From: Taishania sp037189645
GTDB lineage: Bacteria > Bacteroidota > Bacteroidia > Flavobacteriales_D > Crocinitomicaceae
Length of the DNA stretch: 64,000 nucleotides
Direction of reading: 5' to 3'
Assembly (NCBI GenBank): GCA_037189645.1
Contig: JBBCIY010000008.1
Span: forward strand, 1-64,000
The position numbers and the translations under genes are program-made. Below the pieces are notes generated by a model. That model had not been told where the DNA came from. It saw only the letters and a list, made by a program, of their open reading frames with translations, and did not search any database. Below are positions 26,620-34,972 of the stretch, in pieces; positions within the stretch are counted from its first letter, which is position 1; every line of letters begins with the position of its first letter.

Positions 26620-27465
26620 TCAAGGCTTTGATTTCCAGATCTTATCTGAAAAAGGAAGGTATTCAGGGAGTGCCGCCGATCCATACCAATCGTAGATCTC
26701 CAGATCGAGCAGGCCGGCTTTGACCGCAGGGTCCGTTTGCAGCAATTCGTTTGCCTCTTCCTGTGTGCCTACATTGGTAAGAATGAAGATTCCCCTGTAA
26801 TTCTTTTCATTTGCCCCCATCGGTCCCGCAATGACCATCTTCCCTTCTTTTACCAGGCGTGTAATGTTGTCAAGATGGCCTCTGAATAGCTTCCCGATTT
26901 CATTGTTGTCTGTCGTTGCCGGCTTTGCTCCCGTTTTCAGCAGTACGAAAATGTAACCTTTCATCCCGTAGTCGTCGCCCCCCAGCTTTTCGGCCAGCGC
27001 CGGGTCGTAAGCCGGGTTGGAGTTCTTTTCAGGGTGTTTGCCCAGTGTGTAGCTGATCACTTTATCTCCGTCATTGGAAATGGTGACCAAGAGTTCGGTA
27101 TCTGACAACTTTTTGTAGATGATCTTTTTGGGGAAATCATGCCCGGGGTTTGAAAAAACGAACAGACTGTCTGACCTGGTGAGCCGGAAATCAACTCCTT
27201 GTCCACCGTTTTGGCCCAGCACAGTCGCCGTATAATTGATCTTTCCCTTTTTTTCCGAAATTTCAAGGTATTCCGAAATATACATCTTCCCGTTGTCCAT
27301 CCTGTAAGAAAATCCCTTCAGCACCTGGTCGTTCAGTTGGTCCCAGTGCTCATACACTTCGCGGTTCTTCATTTTCCAGGTTCCTTGCAGAAACGACGGA
27401 AATGTTGTCTGTGAAAAGACTGATGTTGCAAAAAGCAATACAATAATAGCCTGGATCGTTTTCAT
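26620..27465 (-). CDS. Exported DUF6265-YCII fusion protein
   Basis: The 281-residue protein has a signal peptide (MKTIQAIIVLLFATSVFSQ), a lipocalin-like domain of the DUF6265 kind (about 22-160: FLQGTWKMKN, GFSYRMDNGKMYISEYLEI, FSNPGHDFPKKIIYKKL) and a YCII-like domain (about 170-265: KGYIFVLLKTG, FRGHLDNITRLVKEGKMVIAG, EANELLQTDPAVKAGLLDLE). YCII is normally cytoplasmic, so the exported fusion is uncommon. Function unknown. Confidence 0.75.
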   Translation of the reverse strand: MKTIQAIIVLLFATSVFSQTTFPSFLQGTWKMKNREVYEHWDQLNDQVLKGFSYRMDNGKMYISEYLEISEKKGKINYTATVLGQNGGQGVDFRLTRSDSLFVFSNPGHDFPKKIIYKKLSDTELLVTISNDGDKVISYTLGKHPEKNSNPAYDPALAEKLGGDDYGMKGYIFVLLKTGAKPATTDNNEIGKLFRGHLDNITRLVKEGKMVIAGPMGANEKNYRGIFILTNVGTQEEANELLQTDPAVKAGLLDLEIYDWYGSAALPEYLPFSDKIWKSKP

Positions 27466-27543
27466 TGTTCAATAATGTGTTACCTGACCATTGGAAACAC
27501 CCGCTCCTATTCTCCGTCTGGCCAGCTTCCGGATTATGTTCGG

Positions 27544-27963
27544 TTAGTTGGGATTCGTATAATTTACCATCCAGCAGACACCGAATTTGTCGGTGAATGA
27601 ACCGAAGTAATCACCCCAGAACATATCTGCCATCGGCATTTCTATTTTTCCGCCTTCGGACAGCCCGTTAAAAATCCTGTCCGCTTCCTCTCTGCTGCCG
27701 GGCGTAATGGAAATGTAATTGTTATTCCCTACATGCAGAACATGCCCGGCGCTAGGCAGGCAATCCGAAGCCATCAGGTGCTGGCCGTTCCCGATGGAAA
27801 TCGCAACGTGCATCGCTCTGTTTTTCTCGTTTTCGGGTAAATTTTCCGTTCCCGGAGCATCGCTCATTTTCTGGAGAAAAAATTCTCCGCCGAAGACCGA
27901 ATGGTAAAACCGGAATGCTTCCTCTGCATTTCCGTCAAAATTCAGGTATGGATTTAACAGCAT
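27544..27963 (-). CDS. PhnB-like VOC family protein
   Basis: The 139-residue protein shows the PhnB/3-demethylubiquinone-type VOC pattern: NPYLNFDGNAEEAFRFYHSVFG, GNNNYISITPGSREEADRIFN, MADMFWGDYFGSFTDKFGV, WMVNY. These are glyoxalase-fold proteins of largely unknown substrate in Bacteroidota. Confidence 0.85.
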   Translation of the reverse strand: MLLNPYLNFDGNAEEAFRFYHSVFGGEFFLQKMSDAPGTENLPENEKNRAMHVAISIGNGQHLMASDCLPSAGHVLHVGNNNYISITPGSREEADRIFNGLSEGGKIEMPMADMFWGDYFGSFTDKFGVCWMVNYTNPN

Positions 27964-28005
27964 ATTTTTATAAATCTTAATTGTTAATCATTTCAATATA
28001 GCATA

Positions 28006-28404
28006 TCACTGCATGGAATACAGCCCGAATGAATTTCCTTCGGAATCAATACAAATGCTGCAAAATCCGTGCTCCCCGATCGACATTTTCGGAGTAATGA
28101 CCTTCCCGCCTGCCTGCTCCACTCTGCTTTCTTCCACTGAGCAATCCTCGCAGGGAAAGTATACGATCGTGTTCAAAGCAGCACCGTCACCATCCTTTGC
28201 TCCCGGCATTTCTATCAGTGCACCGGAGACAACTGTCGGATCACCCGGGTTCTGGGTATCAAAGCACGCCATTTTCATTTCCTGGTCCGCATCTCCGGGA
28301 GTATCCATATCCGTAAATGTTCTTCTCAACACTTCACTGTAAAATTTCTTCGCACGGTTGAGATCTTTCACATAGATCTCAAACCAACAAACCACATTGT
28401 CCAT
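28006..28404 (-). CDS. VOC family (glyoxalase-like) protein
   Basis: The 132-residue protein follows the two-module VOC pattern (CWFEIYVKDLNRAKKFYSEVL in the first half; VEQAGGKVITPKMSIGEHGF, CSICIDSEGNSFGLYS in the second). Metal ligands are partly kept. It lies 19 bp from the upstream SRPBCC gene. Confidence 0.85.
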   Translation of the reverse strand: MDNVVCWFEIYVKDLNRAKKFYSEVLRRTFTDMDTPGDADQEMKMACFDTQNPGDPTVVSGALIEMPGAKDGDGAALNTIVYFPCEDCSVEESRVEQAGGKVITPKMSIGEHGFCSICIDSEGNSFGLYSMQ

Positions 28405-28423
28405 CGTTTTTTAGTTTAAGTGT

Positions 28424-28939
28424 TTATTTCTCCAGTTCTTTTTTCAGGTTGCTCAGTCCTTCCTCAAAGTCTTTATCCATGTTGAAGAAGAGCTGCATCA
28501 GGTTGAACGGGTAAGGCGACTTCCCTGTAATTCCCCAGGTGACCTTTGTTTTTGACGCGCCGGTTTCTTCCGTTGTAAAATAGCTTTGGGCAGGATCTCC
28601 GAATCCGAAGTCCAGCTCTGTTTCAACCCGTTTTCCTTCTACAATCCGGGTGATCTTCTGGGATCCTTTGTCCAGCACTTTGCTGTCCCATTTGTACACA
28701 AACCCGACGGTTCCGTCCTCTCCTTCGTAGGATTTCTTCATATCCGGGTCCATCAGCTGCCATTTACCGAAATGATCCTGGTTTTTGACATACCTGATGT
28801 ATTCAAATACTTCCTGTTTCGGGCGGTTGATCACGATTTCCGATCCTGCCCTGAACGTTCTGGGCACAAACAGTGCGACGATCAGCAAAAGGGCAATAAA
28901 CGCCGCTAAGCCGATCAGTATACGCTTTACAATTTTCAT
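28424..28939 (-). CDS. Membrane-anchored SRPBCC protein
   Basis: The 171-residue protein has an N-terminal membrane helix (RILIGLAAFIALLLIVALFV) and a polyketide cyclase-like SRPBCC domain (VINRPKQEVFEYIRYVKNQDHFGKW; QLFFNMDKDFEEGLSNLKKEL). It may hold hydrophobic ligand at the membrane. It is the first gene of the minus-strand VOC/SRPBCC group after the Crp/Fnr regulator. Confidence 0.8.
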   Translation of the reverse strand: MKIVKRILIGLAAFIALLLIVALFVPRTFRAGSEIVINRPKQEVFEYIRYVKNQDHFGKWQLMDPDMKKSYEGEDGTVGFVYKWDSKVLDKGSQKITRIVEGKRVETELDFGFGDPAQSYFTTEETGASKTKVTWGITGKSPYPFNLMQLFFNMDKDFEEGLSNLKKELEK

Positions 28940-29014
28940 AATGAGTCAATTTTCAATCAAAAATATGAAAACGATGCGTCCGGCAACTTGTCCTATGGCA
29001 AGAAAATAAACAAG

Positions 29015-29587
29015 TTATGAAATTTCCTTCCGGATCCGGCTGAATGAAGTATCGGTAATTCCCAGGTAGCTCGCGATGTATTTAAGCGGTGAGTGCTGCA
29101 CGATCTGTGGTTTCTCCTTCAGCAGCTGCAAGTACCTGTCCTTCGCGGAAATGGTAACGATCTCAAGGGAGCGTTGCTTGAAATGAAACAGGCGGTTTGT
29201 CATCCACAATCTTCCCCATTCGGGAAAGCCACCGATGGAGTGGAACAGTTCCTGGAACCGGTTAAAGTCGATTTTCCAGCATTCGCAATCGGTCAGTGCC
29301 TGGATGTTTTCCTGGGTAGGAACCCGCTGGAACAGGGACAGGACTTCAATGACAATCTCGTGGCCGGAGAAAAAGTCCGTGGTAATATCGTTTCCGTTGT
29401 AGTCATGGGCAAAAGAGCGCATCAAACCGCTTTCCAGGATGAGATAACTGTCGGAAACCTCCCCTTTTTTCAAAATATAATCTCCTTTCTTACAGGATAT
29501 TTTCTGATGGGCAGCTATTATTTCCTGCAACTGATCTTCATTTATCAACGGATGGGCATACACCCGGGAAAGCAATTCTTCTTTCAT
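29015..29587 (-). CDS. Crp/Fnr family transcription regulator
   Basis: The 190-residue protein has a cyclic-nucleotide-binding-like domain (about 25-115: ISCKKGDYILKKGEVSDSYLILESGLMRSFA) and a C-terminal winged helix (SPLKYIASYLGITDTSFSRIRKE). No Fnr cysteine cluster is visible. In Bacteroidota such regulators usually act without cAMP. It precedes the SRPBCC/VOC genes on the same strand and may control them; this is inferred from position. Confidence 0.85.
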   Translation of the reverse strand: MKEELLSRVYAHPLINEDQLQEIIAAHQKISCKKGDYILKKGEVSDSYLILESGLMRSFAHDYNGNDITTDFFSGHEIVIEVLSLFQRVPTQENIQALTDCECWKIDFNRFQELFHSIGGFPEWGRLWMTNRLFHFKQRSLEIVTISAKDRYLQLLKEKPQIVQHSPLKYIASYLGITDTSFSRIRKEIS

Positions 29588-29686
29588 ACTTGGCAGTGCT
29601 ATTCAGCAGCTAATCTAAGCAAAAAATACTTCAAATGCCGTATTTCAGCATTCATTTATTCGTTCGACATTTGTCAAAAAAACGCT

Positions 29687-30085
29687 ATGAAAAATGTACT
29701 TCTGACTTGTTTCCTGCTTTTCTCGCTTTCACTAAGCGCGCAGCTCAGTATCTCAACGAATTTCCGGCAAGATGCCACCTGGAATGAAAGCGGAGAAAAA
29801 TGGGATGTATTCTCCACGGATGAAAAGGGCACTTTATTTGAATTCAATAAAGAATTCACCACCTTCCGGCATACTACGGCAACCATTTCTTCGGACTACT
29901 ACATCCAGAAATGGAATTACAATGATTCGACCATATTGTACACCATGACAGTCACCAGTGATGCCGGGAACCAGTACGAACTGATCATCGACGGCATCAA
30001 TCAATGCGTGGCTTTCTTTTACTGGCACGGTGATACGTATTACCTGGTGCGCCATTCGATCAAGAATTCATGGATCAGGGAATAA
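29687..30085 (+). CDS. Small exported protein, unknown function
   Basis: ATG 29687 gives a signal peptide (MKNVLLTCFLLFSLSLSAQ), so this start is preferred over the long upstream frame that lies antisense to the Crp/Fnr gene. The mature part of about 113 residues is beta-rich and aromatic. No family recognised. Confidence 0.65.
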   Translation: MKNVLLTCFLLFSLSLSAQLSISTNFRQDATWNESGEKWDVFSTDEKGTLFEFNKEFTTFRHTTATISSDYYIQKWNYNDSTILYTMTVTSDAGNQYELIIDGINQCVAFFYWHGDTYYLVRHSIKNSWIRE

Positions 30086-30141
30086 ATCCTGTATCCGACC
30101 AGCCCGGATGCCAATCCCGGAAGGAATCTTTCAGTACTGCA

Positions 30142-30531
30142 TTATTTTTTCAACGCTTTCCAGTGTTCCACGGCCAGCAAAGCAGAAATAATGAAAACAA
30201 CTGTCAGCAACCCGGTCTGTGAAGGATTGAGACTGCCTGTCAACTCTCCGAACAAATGAGAGGCATGCGCCAGCGCGTACAAGATACTGATGACAAACAG
30301 TACTGCATACATCCAGCGTTTGCATGCATACAGGATGAAAACGATCCACAGCATCGGTAGATGGTAAAACAGCGTCCGGATGATAAACACACTCACCGGT
30401 TCCTCGCCTGTCGCGTCTTCACGCACAACGTCAATTTCGTAAAACAGCTCCCCGATGTGGTAGTTGAAGTGAAGGATCATTCCGATGACGGTTAGCCCCC
30501 ACAGTGTAATCAGTTTTGTTTGATTTGCCAT
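30142..30531 (-). CDS. Small membrane protein with four helices
   Basis: ATG 30531 (MANQTKLITLWGL) is preferred to the start at 30618 because the extra 29 residues look non-coding. The 129-residue protein has about four hydrophobic segments (about 5-22, 45-65, 70-90, 105-122). No family recognised. Confidence 0.6.
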   Translation of the reverse strand: MANQTKLITLWGLTVIGMILHFNYHIGELFYEIDVVREDATGEEPVSVFIIRTLFYHLPMLWIVFILYACKRWMYAVLFVISILYALAHASHLFGELTGSLNPSQTGLLTVVFIISALLAVEHWKALKK

Positions 30532-30700
30532 AGTTATTTTTCTGGCGAAAATAAAACTTTGTTTGTTTGGAACCGAAAAGTGCGGTAATTTTGGTACTTT
30601 TAGGGTATGGTTATTCATGTAACCATTACCATTTTATTCTTTATATACGCATCATTTACAGCAAACAACCTGGCACACAGTGTTATTCCTATATCCCGGC

Positions 30701-32428
30701 ATGAAAAACAGTCTGACATTACTCACTTTTACCGGAATGCTGCTCTTCCATGTGCAATTGTCAGCCCAGGGGCGCAATGAAGAAGTACGCGAGCTGAACC
30801 GGGTCATTGAACTGATGAACACGTTCAGCTTCTGCAACCAGCAATGGTATTTTGACGCAGTACAGCTCCGGAAAGCGCTTCATGAAAGCACTGACGGGAT
30901 CAATGAAAATTATTTCTATTGCAGCAAAACCCAGCACAGCGGGTTCGTCTATTACTCAGGAATCGAAGAAAGCTTCCGTTTCCCCGAAATCACCCCCAAC
31001 GCACAAAAGCAGGTTCCCGCTTATCAATCCGACTATATTCCCTGGCTGAAAGCAAGAGAACGGGTGCAACAGCTGCTTTCCGCTCAACGATACAACAGTG
31101 CAGTCATTCCTTTCATACTGGATTATACCGCTGCAGCTGACAGTTTGTTCGCCACGCATACCGACCTGAATAACTATGTTTCGGAGAAAGCATACCTGCC
31201 CGATCCTTTGTTTCAAAAAGCGGAAGTGATTCTCAACGATCACCAGCGCTGGTTTAAAGCCTGCTATGACCATTCACTGCGGCTGGACAGCATGTTGCAG
31301 CAGTATTACCAAACCCATCTTCCTCCATTCACTACGCACGCGGCCTTACAGAACGGACAGAAAGAATTGGATAAAAGCATGGACCTGCTGGCTGAATGGG
31401 CGGCAACATTGTATGCAGAAGACCTGTCTGAAAATGCCCGATACGATGCACAACTGCGCCTGCTCAACGAAGAAGGTCTAAGCAAGGATTCTGTTTACCT
31501 GTTTCACACACGCGGCTACGGCAGACCGAACAGCGGCTTCTGGCTGCATACCCGTTACAGGACCTTTTATACATCTATGAAAAGTACTGTTTACTGGTTC
31601 GCTTCATCCGAACGCCATACACCGCCATTCATGAAAACATCCCAGCGGGCATACAATGATTTTATCCGCAGTTACAATGCGATCGTGGAAGATTACAACG
31701 ATTACATCGCGATTGCAGATGGCCTTACCTTTGCCAAAACATCGGAATGCTGCCTTTCCAGATCTGAAATAGACACGAACCAGAATGTACTTTTAATGAA
31801 ACCCAGGCTGTTGTACAAATTTGAACTCACCCCCGTACCATTTACCCAAACAACCATTACAGCTCCCGAAACGCTCAGCTCCGACGAAACATTGATCAGG
31901 GAGGCGCTCCCCCATCACCTGGTTTACCTGCTGGACGTTTCCTCTTCCATGAACGGAGCGAATAAACTCGACCTTCTGAAAGAGAACGTCTCTTACCTGG
32001 TGGGGATTCAGCGGGAAGCCGACCAGATCTCCGTTGTGACCTTCTCAGGAACATCGCAGACCATTCTCCGGGCGGTTCCCTGCAACCGGAAAGAGCTGAT
32101 CCTGGACAAGATCGGCCGTATCAGTGCAACAGGACAGACCAATGTCTATGAGGGATTTAAAACGGTGAAAGGATTGCTGGAAAGCAACCGGCTCGAAAAC
32201 GGGGTCAATACAGTGCTGATCCTGACGGATGGTGAATTCGCACTTACCGACCAGATCCGGGCGATCATCACAGACCTGAAAACAGCCGGTATCGGTGTCT
32301 GCTTTATCTATCTAGGAAAGGAGATACCTCCCAAAAACAAAAAGATCTTCCGGAAGCTGGGGATCGATTACTATGATACCAGTAAAACGGACTTCAGAAA
32401 AATCGTATTAAAAATAGCAACAGAGTAG
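30701..32428 (+). CDS. Exported von Willebrand factor A domain protein
   Basis: ATG 30701 gives a signal peptide (MKNSLTLLTFTGMLLFHVQL, then SAQ). The 575-residue product has an N-terminal helical part and a C-terminal VWA domain (about 408-575) with the metal-site residues of the MIDAS: DVSSSMN (Asp412), the Thr in ATGQTNVYEG and the Asp in LILTDGEF. It is probably periplasmic and binds a protein partner. Partner unknown. Confidence 0.8.
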   Translation: MKNSLTLLTFTGMLLFHVQLSAQGRNEEVRELNRVIELMNTFSFCNQQWYFDAVQLRKALHESTDGINENYFYCSKTQHSGFVYYSGIEESFRFPEITPNAQKQVPAYQSDYIPWLKARERVQQLLSAQRYNSAVIPFILDYTAAADSLFATHTDLNNYVSEKAYLPDPLFQKAEVILNDHQRWFKACYDHSLRLDSMLQQYYQTHLPPFTTHAALQNGQKELDKSMDLLAEWAATLYAEDLSENARYDAQLRLLNEEGLSKDSVYLFHTRGYGRPNSGFWLHTRYRTFYTSMKSTVYWFASSERHTPPFMKTSQRAYNDFIRSYNAIVEDYNDYIAIADGLTFAKTSECCLSRSEIDTNQNVLLMKPRLLYKFELTPVPFTQTTITAPETLSSDETLIREALPHHLVYLLDVSSSMNGANKLDLLKENVSYLVGIQREADQISVVTFSGTSQTILRAVPCNRKELILDKIGRISATGQTNVYEGFKTVKGLLESNRLENGVNTVLILTDGEFALTDQIRAIITDLKTAGIGVCFIYLGKEIPPKNKKIFRKLGIDYYDTSKTDFRKIVLKIATE

Positions 32429-32516
32429 TTTTTTTTTGACCAAATGCTTATTTTTAAGGTTGAATTACAAGATCACTTTTAATTGAAATGAATTTACTCA
32501 ACCGAAATACAGGCAG

Positions 32517-33044
32517 ATGAAGTCTATTATTCTCCTATGCAGTTTGATTGCGCTGTTCTCAACATCCTGTAATCCTACTGTTTATCAATTGATGCAGTAT
32601 GAACATACAGAATACCTGAAAAAAGATACGCTTTACATCATTCTGTATACGAACAATGAAGAGCTTCGTCTTTTGGATAAATACAATCAAAACAAGCGCT
32701 CTGAGCGGTTAAAAGAACAGACAGCGGAAACGAATCAATCAGTGATTACGGCTTTTGAAAATGAATATCACTTCTCTCATTTTGTTGCCTGGAACATGGA
32801 TGAAAATGACTTCCGCCTGCCCAACGGGCATTATACAAATTTTCAGCTGTATTATGAATCCGTCGGTGATAACAGGGAACAGGCCAAACTTGCTCTGACG
32901 ATTAAAAGTCCTGACCATAAAAATGTAGCGACTGTCACCGGCAACTTTTCTACCCATCCTTCTGTTTACAGGTACCTGGTGAAGCAGATGAATAAAAAAA
33001 TTTCTAAAGTTTATGACAAGGGAATAAAGCTGCAAGAGGAATGA
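32517..33044 (+). CDS. Lipoprotein of unknown function
   Basis: The 175-residue protein has a signal peptide with STSC (Cys18). No family recognised. Its last 104 bases up to the stop codon are repeated perfectly at 34676-34779, so this 3' end is one arm of a 108-bp direct repeat. Confidence 0.65.
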   Translation: MKSIILLCSLIALFSTSCNPTVYQLMQYEHTEYLKKDTLYIILYTNNEELRLLDKYNQNKRSERLKEQTAETNQSVITAFENEYHFSHFVAWNMDENDFRLPNGHYTNFQLYYESVGDNREQAKLALTIKSPDHKNVATVTGNFSTHPSVYRYLVKQMNKKISKVYDKGIKLQEE

Positions 33045-33048
33045 TTTG
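32941..33048 (+). repeat. 108-bp direct repeat, left copy
   Basis: Starts GGCAACTTTTCTACCCATCC and ends AATGATTT. It is identical base for base to 34676-34783 and comprises the end of the lipoprotein gene plus 4 bases. Bases outside both ends differ. The intervening unit is 1735 bp. Confidence 0.97.
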
Positions 33049-33092
33049 TTAAAATAGAGTATATATTATTTCAATAAAAACGCTTAAAAATT

Positions 33093-33125
33093 AAATAAGG
33101 AGGTTTGTTATTCCTCCTTATTTAT
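33093..33125. terminator. Bidirectional terminator
   Basis: AAATAAGGAGG (33093-33103) pairs perfectly with CCTCCTTATTT (33113-33123), between the plus-strand lipoprotein gene and the minus-strand pair. A or T runs flank both sides. Confidence 0.75.
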
Positions 33126-33146
33126 AATTTTTTAATTGTATACTAT

Positions 33147-33539
33147 TTACTCATGGGTATATTCAAACTTTTTGTTGGTTCGTTGTTCTGTGTATACTGG
33201 AATTTCTTTTGATTTTGAATAATTAAATACCTTGTAAGTAATTGGACCCATCCAGGAAGGAACGTAAGGATTCGGTGTGCTGTTAAATTCACTTTTCAAT
33301 ACATCTCCCTTCTTCATTATCGCTTTTATTGCTAAGCTGTTTTTACTCAAAATCTCACAATCACATTCAACAACAATAGCTCCCAGGGCTGTACTTGCAT
33401 TTGAGCTTTTTTGTATCATTATATCGACTGTGTCGGATGGTATATTATCCGGTTGATCATTAATCGGTTCAATTTTATCTTTTTTACAAGAAAAGATAAA
33501 CATGGATAAAAGTGCTGGTAATAAAATCAATTTTTTCAT
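33147..33539 (-). CDS. Small lipoprotein
   Basis: The 130-residue protein has a lipobox (FSCKKD, Cys18). The mature part is beta-rich; no family recognised. It follows the next minus-strand gene by 18 bp, so the two form an operon inside the duplicated-end module. Confidence 0.6.
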   Translation of the reverse strand: MKKLILLPALLSMFIFSCKKDKIEPINDQPDNIPSDTVDIMIQKSSNASTALGAIVVECDCEILSKNSLAIKAIMKKGDVLKSEFNSTPNPYVPSWMGPITYKVFNYSKSKEIPVYTEQRTNKKFEYTHE

Positions 33540-33557
33540 GTTGAGTGTTTTTTATTG

Positions 33558-34052
33558 TTAAAAGAAGAAGTCGGCAATCGGTGCCAATTTATTTTCATTT
33601 ATTTCGTAGTCCTTGTAATAGTCTTTCCCGTATAGCCTGTATTTAATTTCTTTTGCATTTTTTAGAGCTTCTATAAACTCATCTGATGGATTATACCAGT
33701 TCCTTTCAGATATGTAAGCCTGTGACGTTATTTTGCGTGATTCATCTGTTGATTCAAATTCAAATAACACACCATCAATTTTTACCATCAATTTTTCTAC
33801 AAACAACCATTGGCTTTGGTATAAGTATGAATACAATATGTATGTATCTCCTGACTTTATAAGTCCTATACTTGATTCTGACATTGTTTTCAGGCTTCCT
33901 GCTGTCAGATTTAATTTTTTTGTGGTCCTACCTGTCATTTCATCGTATGATGTAGTCCATCCGTTTTTTCTCATCTCTTTTCTTTCCTGGTTCTGACACA
34001 AGGAATTCAATGAACATAAAATTGAGATTGAAATAATAAATAGTGTTTTCAT
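33558..34052 (-). CDS. Exported protein, unknown function
   Basis: The 164-residue protein has a signal peptide (MKTLFIISISILCSLNSLCQ). The rest contains beta-like segments (YILYSYLYQSQWLFVEKLMV, DGVLFEFESTDESRKI). It is first of the two-gene operon. AT-rich compared with surrounding chromosome. Confidence 0.6.
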   Translation of the reverse strand: MKTLFIISISILCSLNSLCQNQERKEMRKNGWTTSYDEMTGRTTKKLNLTAGSLKTMSESSIGLIKSGDTYILYSYLYQSQWLFVEKLMVKIDGVLFEFESTDESRKITSQAYISERNWYNPSDEFIEALKNAKEIKYRLYGKDYYKDYEINENKLAPIADFFF

Positions 34053-34159
34053 TTTTTAATTGTTTTTCAGGTACTTTAATACCTCATGTTTTGACAAATA
34101 TACAAATATGGTAGTATAATATTAACAACCTCAGTTAAAATATTTTGAATTTGCCTGTT

Positions 34160-34411
34160 ATGGATAAAGACAAGTTCAATTTTTTAATCAGTAATACCAT
34201 CAGATCGGTGCGGATAGAATTACACATGACACAAAGTGAAGTAGCCATACTTATGAATATGGATACACAGAATTTTTCAAAGTATGAAAGAGGTTTAATA
34301 TCGCCTACAGTATTTTGGGTTAAAAAGTATTGTGATGCCATTGGATATGATTTTAATGATTTCATGACTAAATTATATAGGTCTTTTATAGAAAGTGGAT
34401 CCGGCACATAA
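34160..34411 (+). CDS. XRE-family helix-turn-helix regulator
   Basis: ATG 34160 gives 83 residues (a TTG five codons upstream is possible). The HTH core is MTQSEVAILMNMDTQNFSKYERG, a normal XRE/Cro helix-turn-helix. It stands alone, diverging from the exported-protein pair. It may regulate that pair or be left from a mobile element. Confidence 0.8.
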   Translation: MDKDKFNFLISNTIRSVRIELHMTQSEVAILMNMDTQNFSKYERGLISPTVFWVKKYCDAIGYDFNDFMTKLYRSFIESGSGT

Positions 34412-34424
34412 ACCGGATCCACTT
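34393..34424. terminator. Hairpin overlapping the XRE stop codon
   Basis: AAGTGGATCCGG (34393-34404) pairs perfectly with CCGGATCCACTT (34413-34424). No long T run follows, so termination efficiency is uncertain. Confidence 0.5.
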
Positions 34425-34482
34425 ACACCCTATCAACCTAACCACCTAAAACATGTAAACAATTAAAAAACACTTATGAGGG

Positions 34483-34659
34483 TTATAAGTTCTTTCTCTC
34501 ATTATTTATCTTTCGATAAACATTCAATATTCTTTTTATATGGTATCTAAGTCCTTTACCATTCATTTTTACTAACGTCTCATCAATGCTAAATAACTCA
34601 GTAACCAATACTCCAAACACTATCGCCTTCGTTACCGTCAAATCTATTGGGCTGATTGT
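34483..34659 (-). pseudogene. Possible phage holin C-terminal remnant
   Basis: The gap 34412-34675 contains an open minus-strand frame of 58 codons ending at 34483, preceded by a TGA at 34662-34660. It encodes VTKAIVFGVLVTELFSIDET, then LVKMNGKGLRYHIKRILNVY. The pattern of a hydrophobic helix followed by ELxSIxE and a basic amphipathic end resembles the end of the phage_holin_4 family. A GTG could start a shorter product. I regard it as a remnant. Confidence 0.4.
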
Positions 34660-34675
34660 TCATTGAGAAAGAGTA

Positions 34676-34783
34676 GGCAACTTTTCTACCCATCCTTCTG
34701 TTTACAGGTACCTGGTGAAGCAGATGAATAAAAAAATTTCTAAAGTTTATGACAAGGGAATAAAGCTGCAAGAGGAATGATTT
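34676..34783 (+). repeat. 108-bp direct repeat, right copy
   Basis: Identical to 32941-33048. Here it is detached from the rest of the lipoprotein gene and precedes the CRISPR leader. The sequence after it (CCCGGTTTTTAATG) may be the original downstream sequence of the lipoprotein gene. Confidence 0.97.
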
Positions 34784-34870
34784 CCCGGTTTTTAATGATC
34801 GAAGTGAGAAATCATTGTGTTTTTTGTATCTTTACGGATAAGTTCCCCCCTTAAAGGGACCCCCATTAAA
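34784..34870 (+). promoter_or_regulatory. CRISPR leader with a degenerate repeat end
   Basis: This 87-bp AT-rich stretch precedes the first repeat. It contains TTTACGGATAAGTT (34831-34844), identical to the 3' part of the CRISPR repeat, preceded by TATC, giving TATCTTTA, one base from the TAnnTTTG -7 box. Then comes CCCCCCTTAAAGGGACCCCC. It is either the leader promoter, a decayed repeat, or both. Confidence 0.55.
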
Positions 34871-34885
34871 GTTGTGATTTGCTTT

Positions 34886-34940
34886 ACTTATGCTTTGTAT
34901 GTTTTCAGCGGTATAAATGAAAACGCCTGACGGCTTGGTT
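34886..34940 (+). other. 55-base insertion in CRISPR repeat 1
   Basis: Begins ACTTATGCTTTGTATG and ends CGGCTTGGTT. It can form GTTTTCA/TGAAAAC (34901-34907 with 34918-34924) and a small GCC-TGAC-GGC hairpin. Flanking repeat bases 1-15 and 16-47 are unchanged. No terminal inverted repeat or target duplication is evident. Confidence 0.95.
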
Positions 34941-34972
34941 CAAGTTCTTTATTTTTACGGATAAGTTACAAC

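Noticed and set aside
29093..29686. Long plus-strand extension upstream of the small exported protein
   Set aside because: It lies antisense to the Crp/Fnr gene; the signal peptide starts at 29687.
34160..34411. XRE regulator as an anti-CRISPR-associated (Aca) gene
   Set aside because: No small gene lies immediately upstream on the same strand, and the flanking genes encode exported proteins, so the Aca arrangement is not met.
34815..34844. The leader segment ending TTTACGGATAAGTT as a twelfth repeat
   Set aside because: Only the 3' part of the repeat matches; the middle is shorter and the ACAAC end is absent. It is listed as leader or degenerate repeat instead.
34899..34907. ATGTTTTCA in the repeat-1 insertion is complementary to TGAAAACAT in the tracrRNA (42098-42106)
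   Set aside because: The match is only 9 bases, is broken in repeat 2, and is in the wrong order to extend the normal crRNA:tracrRNA duplex; likely chance.
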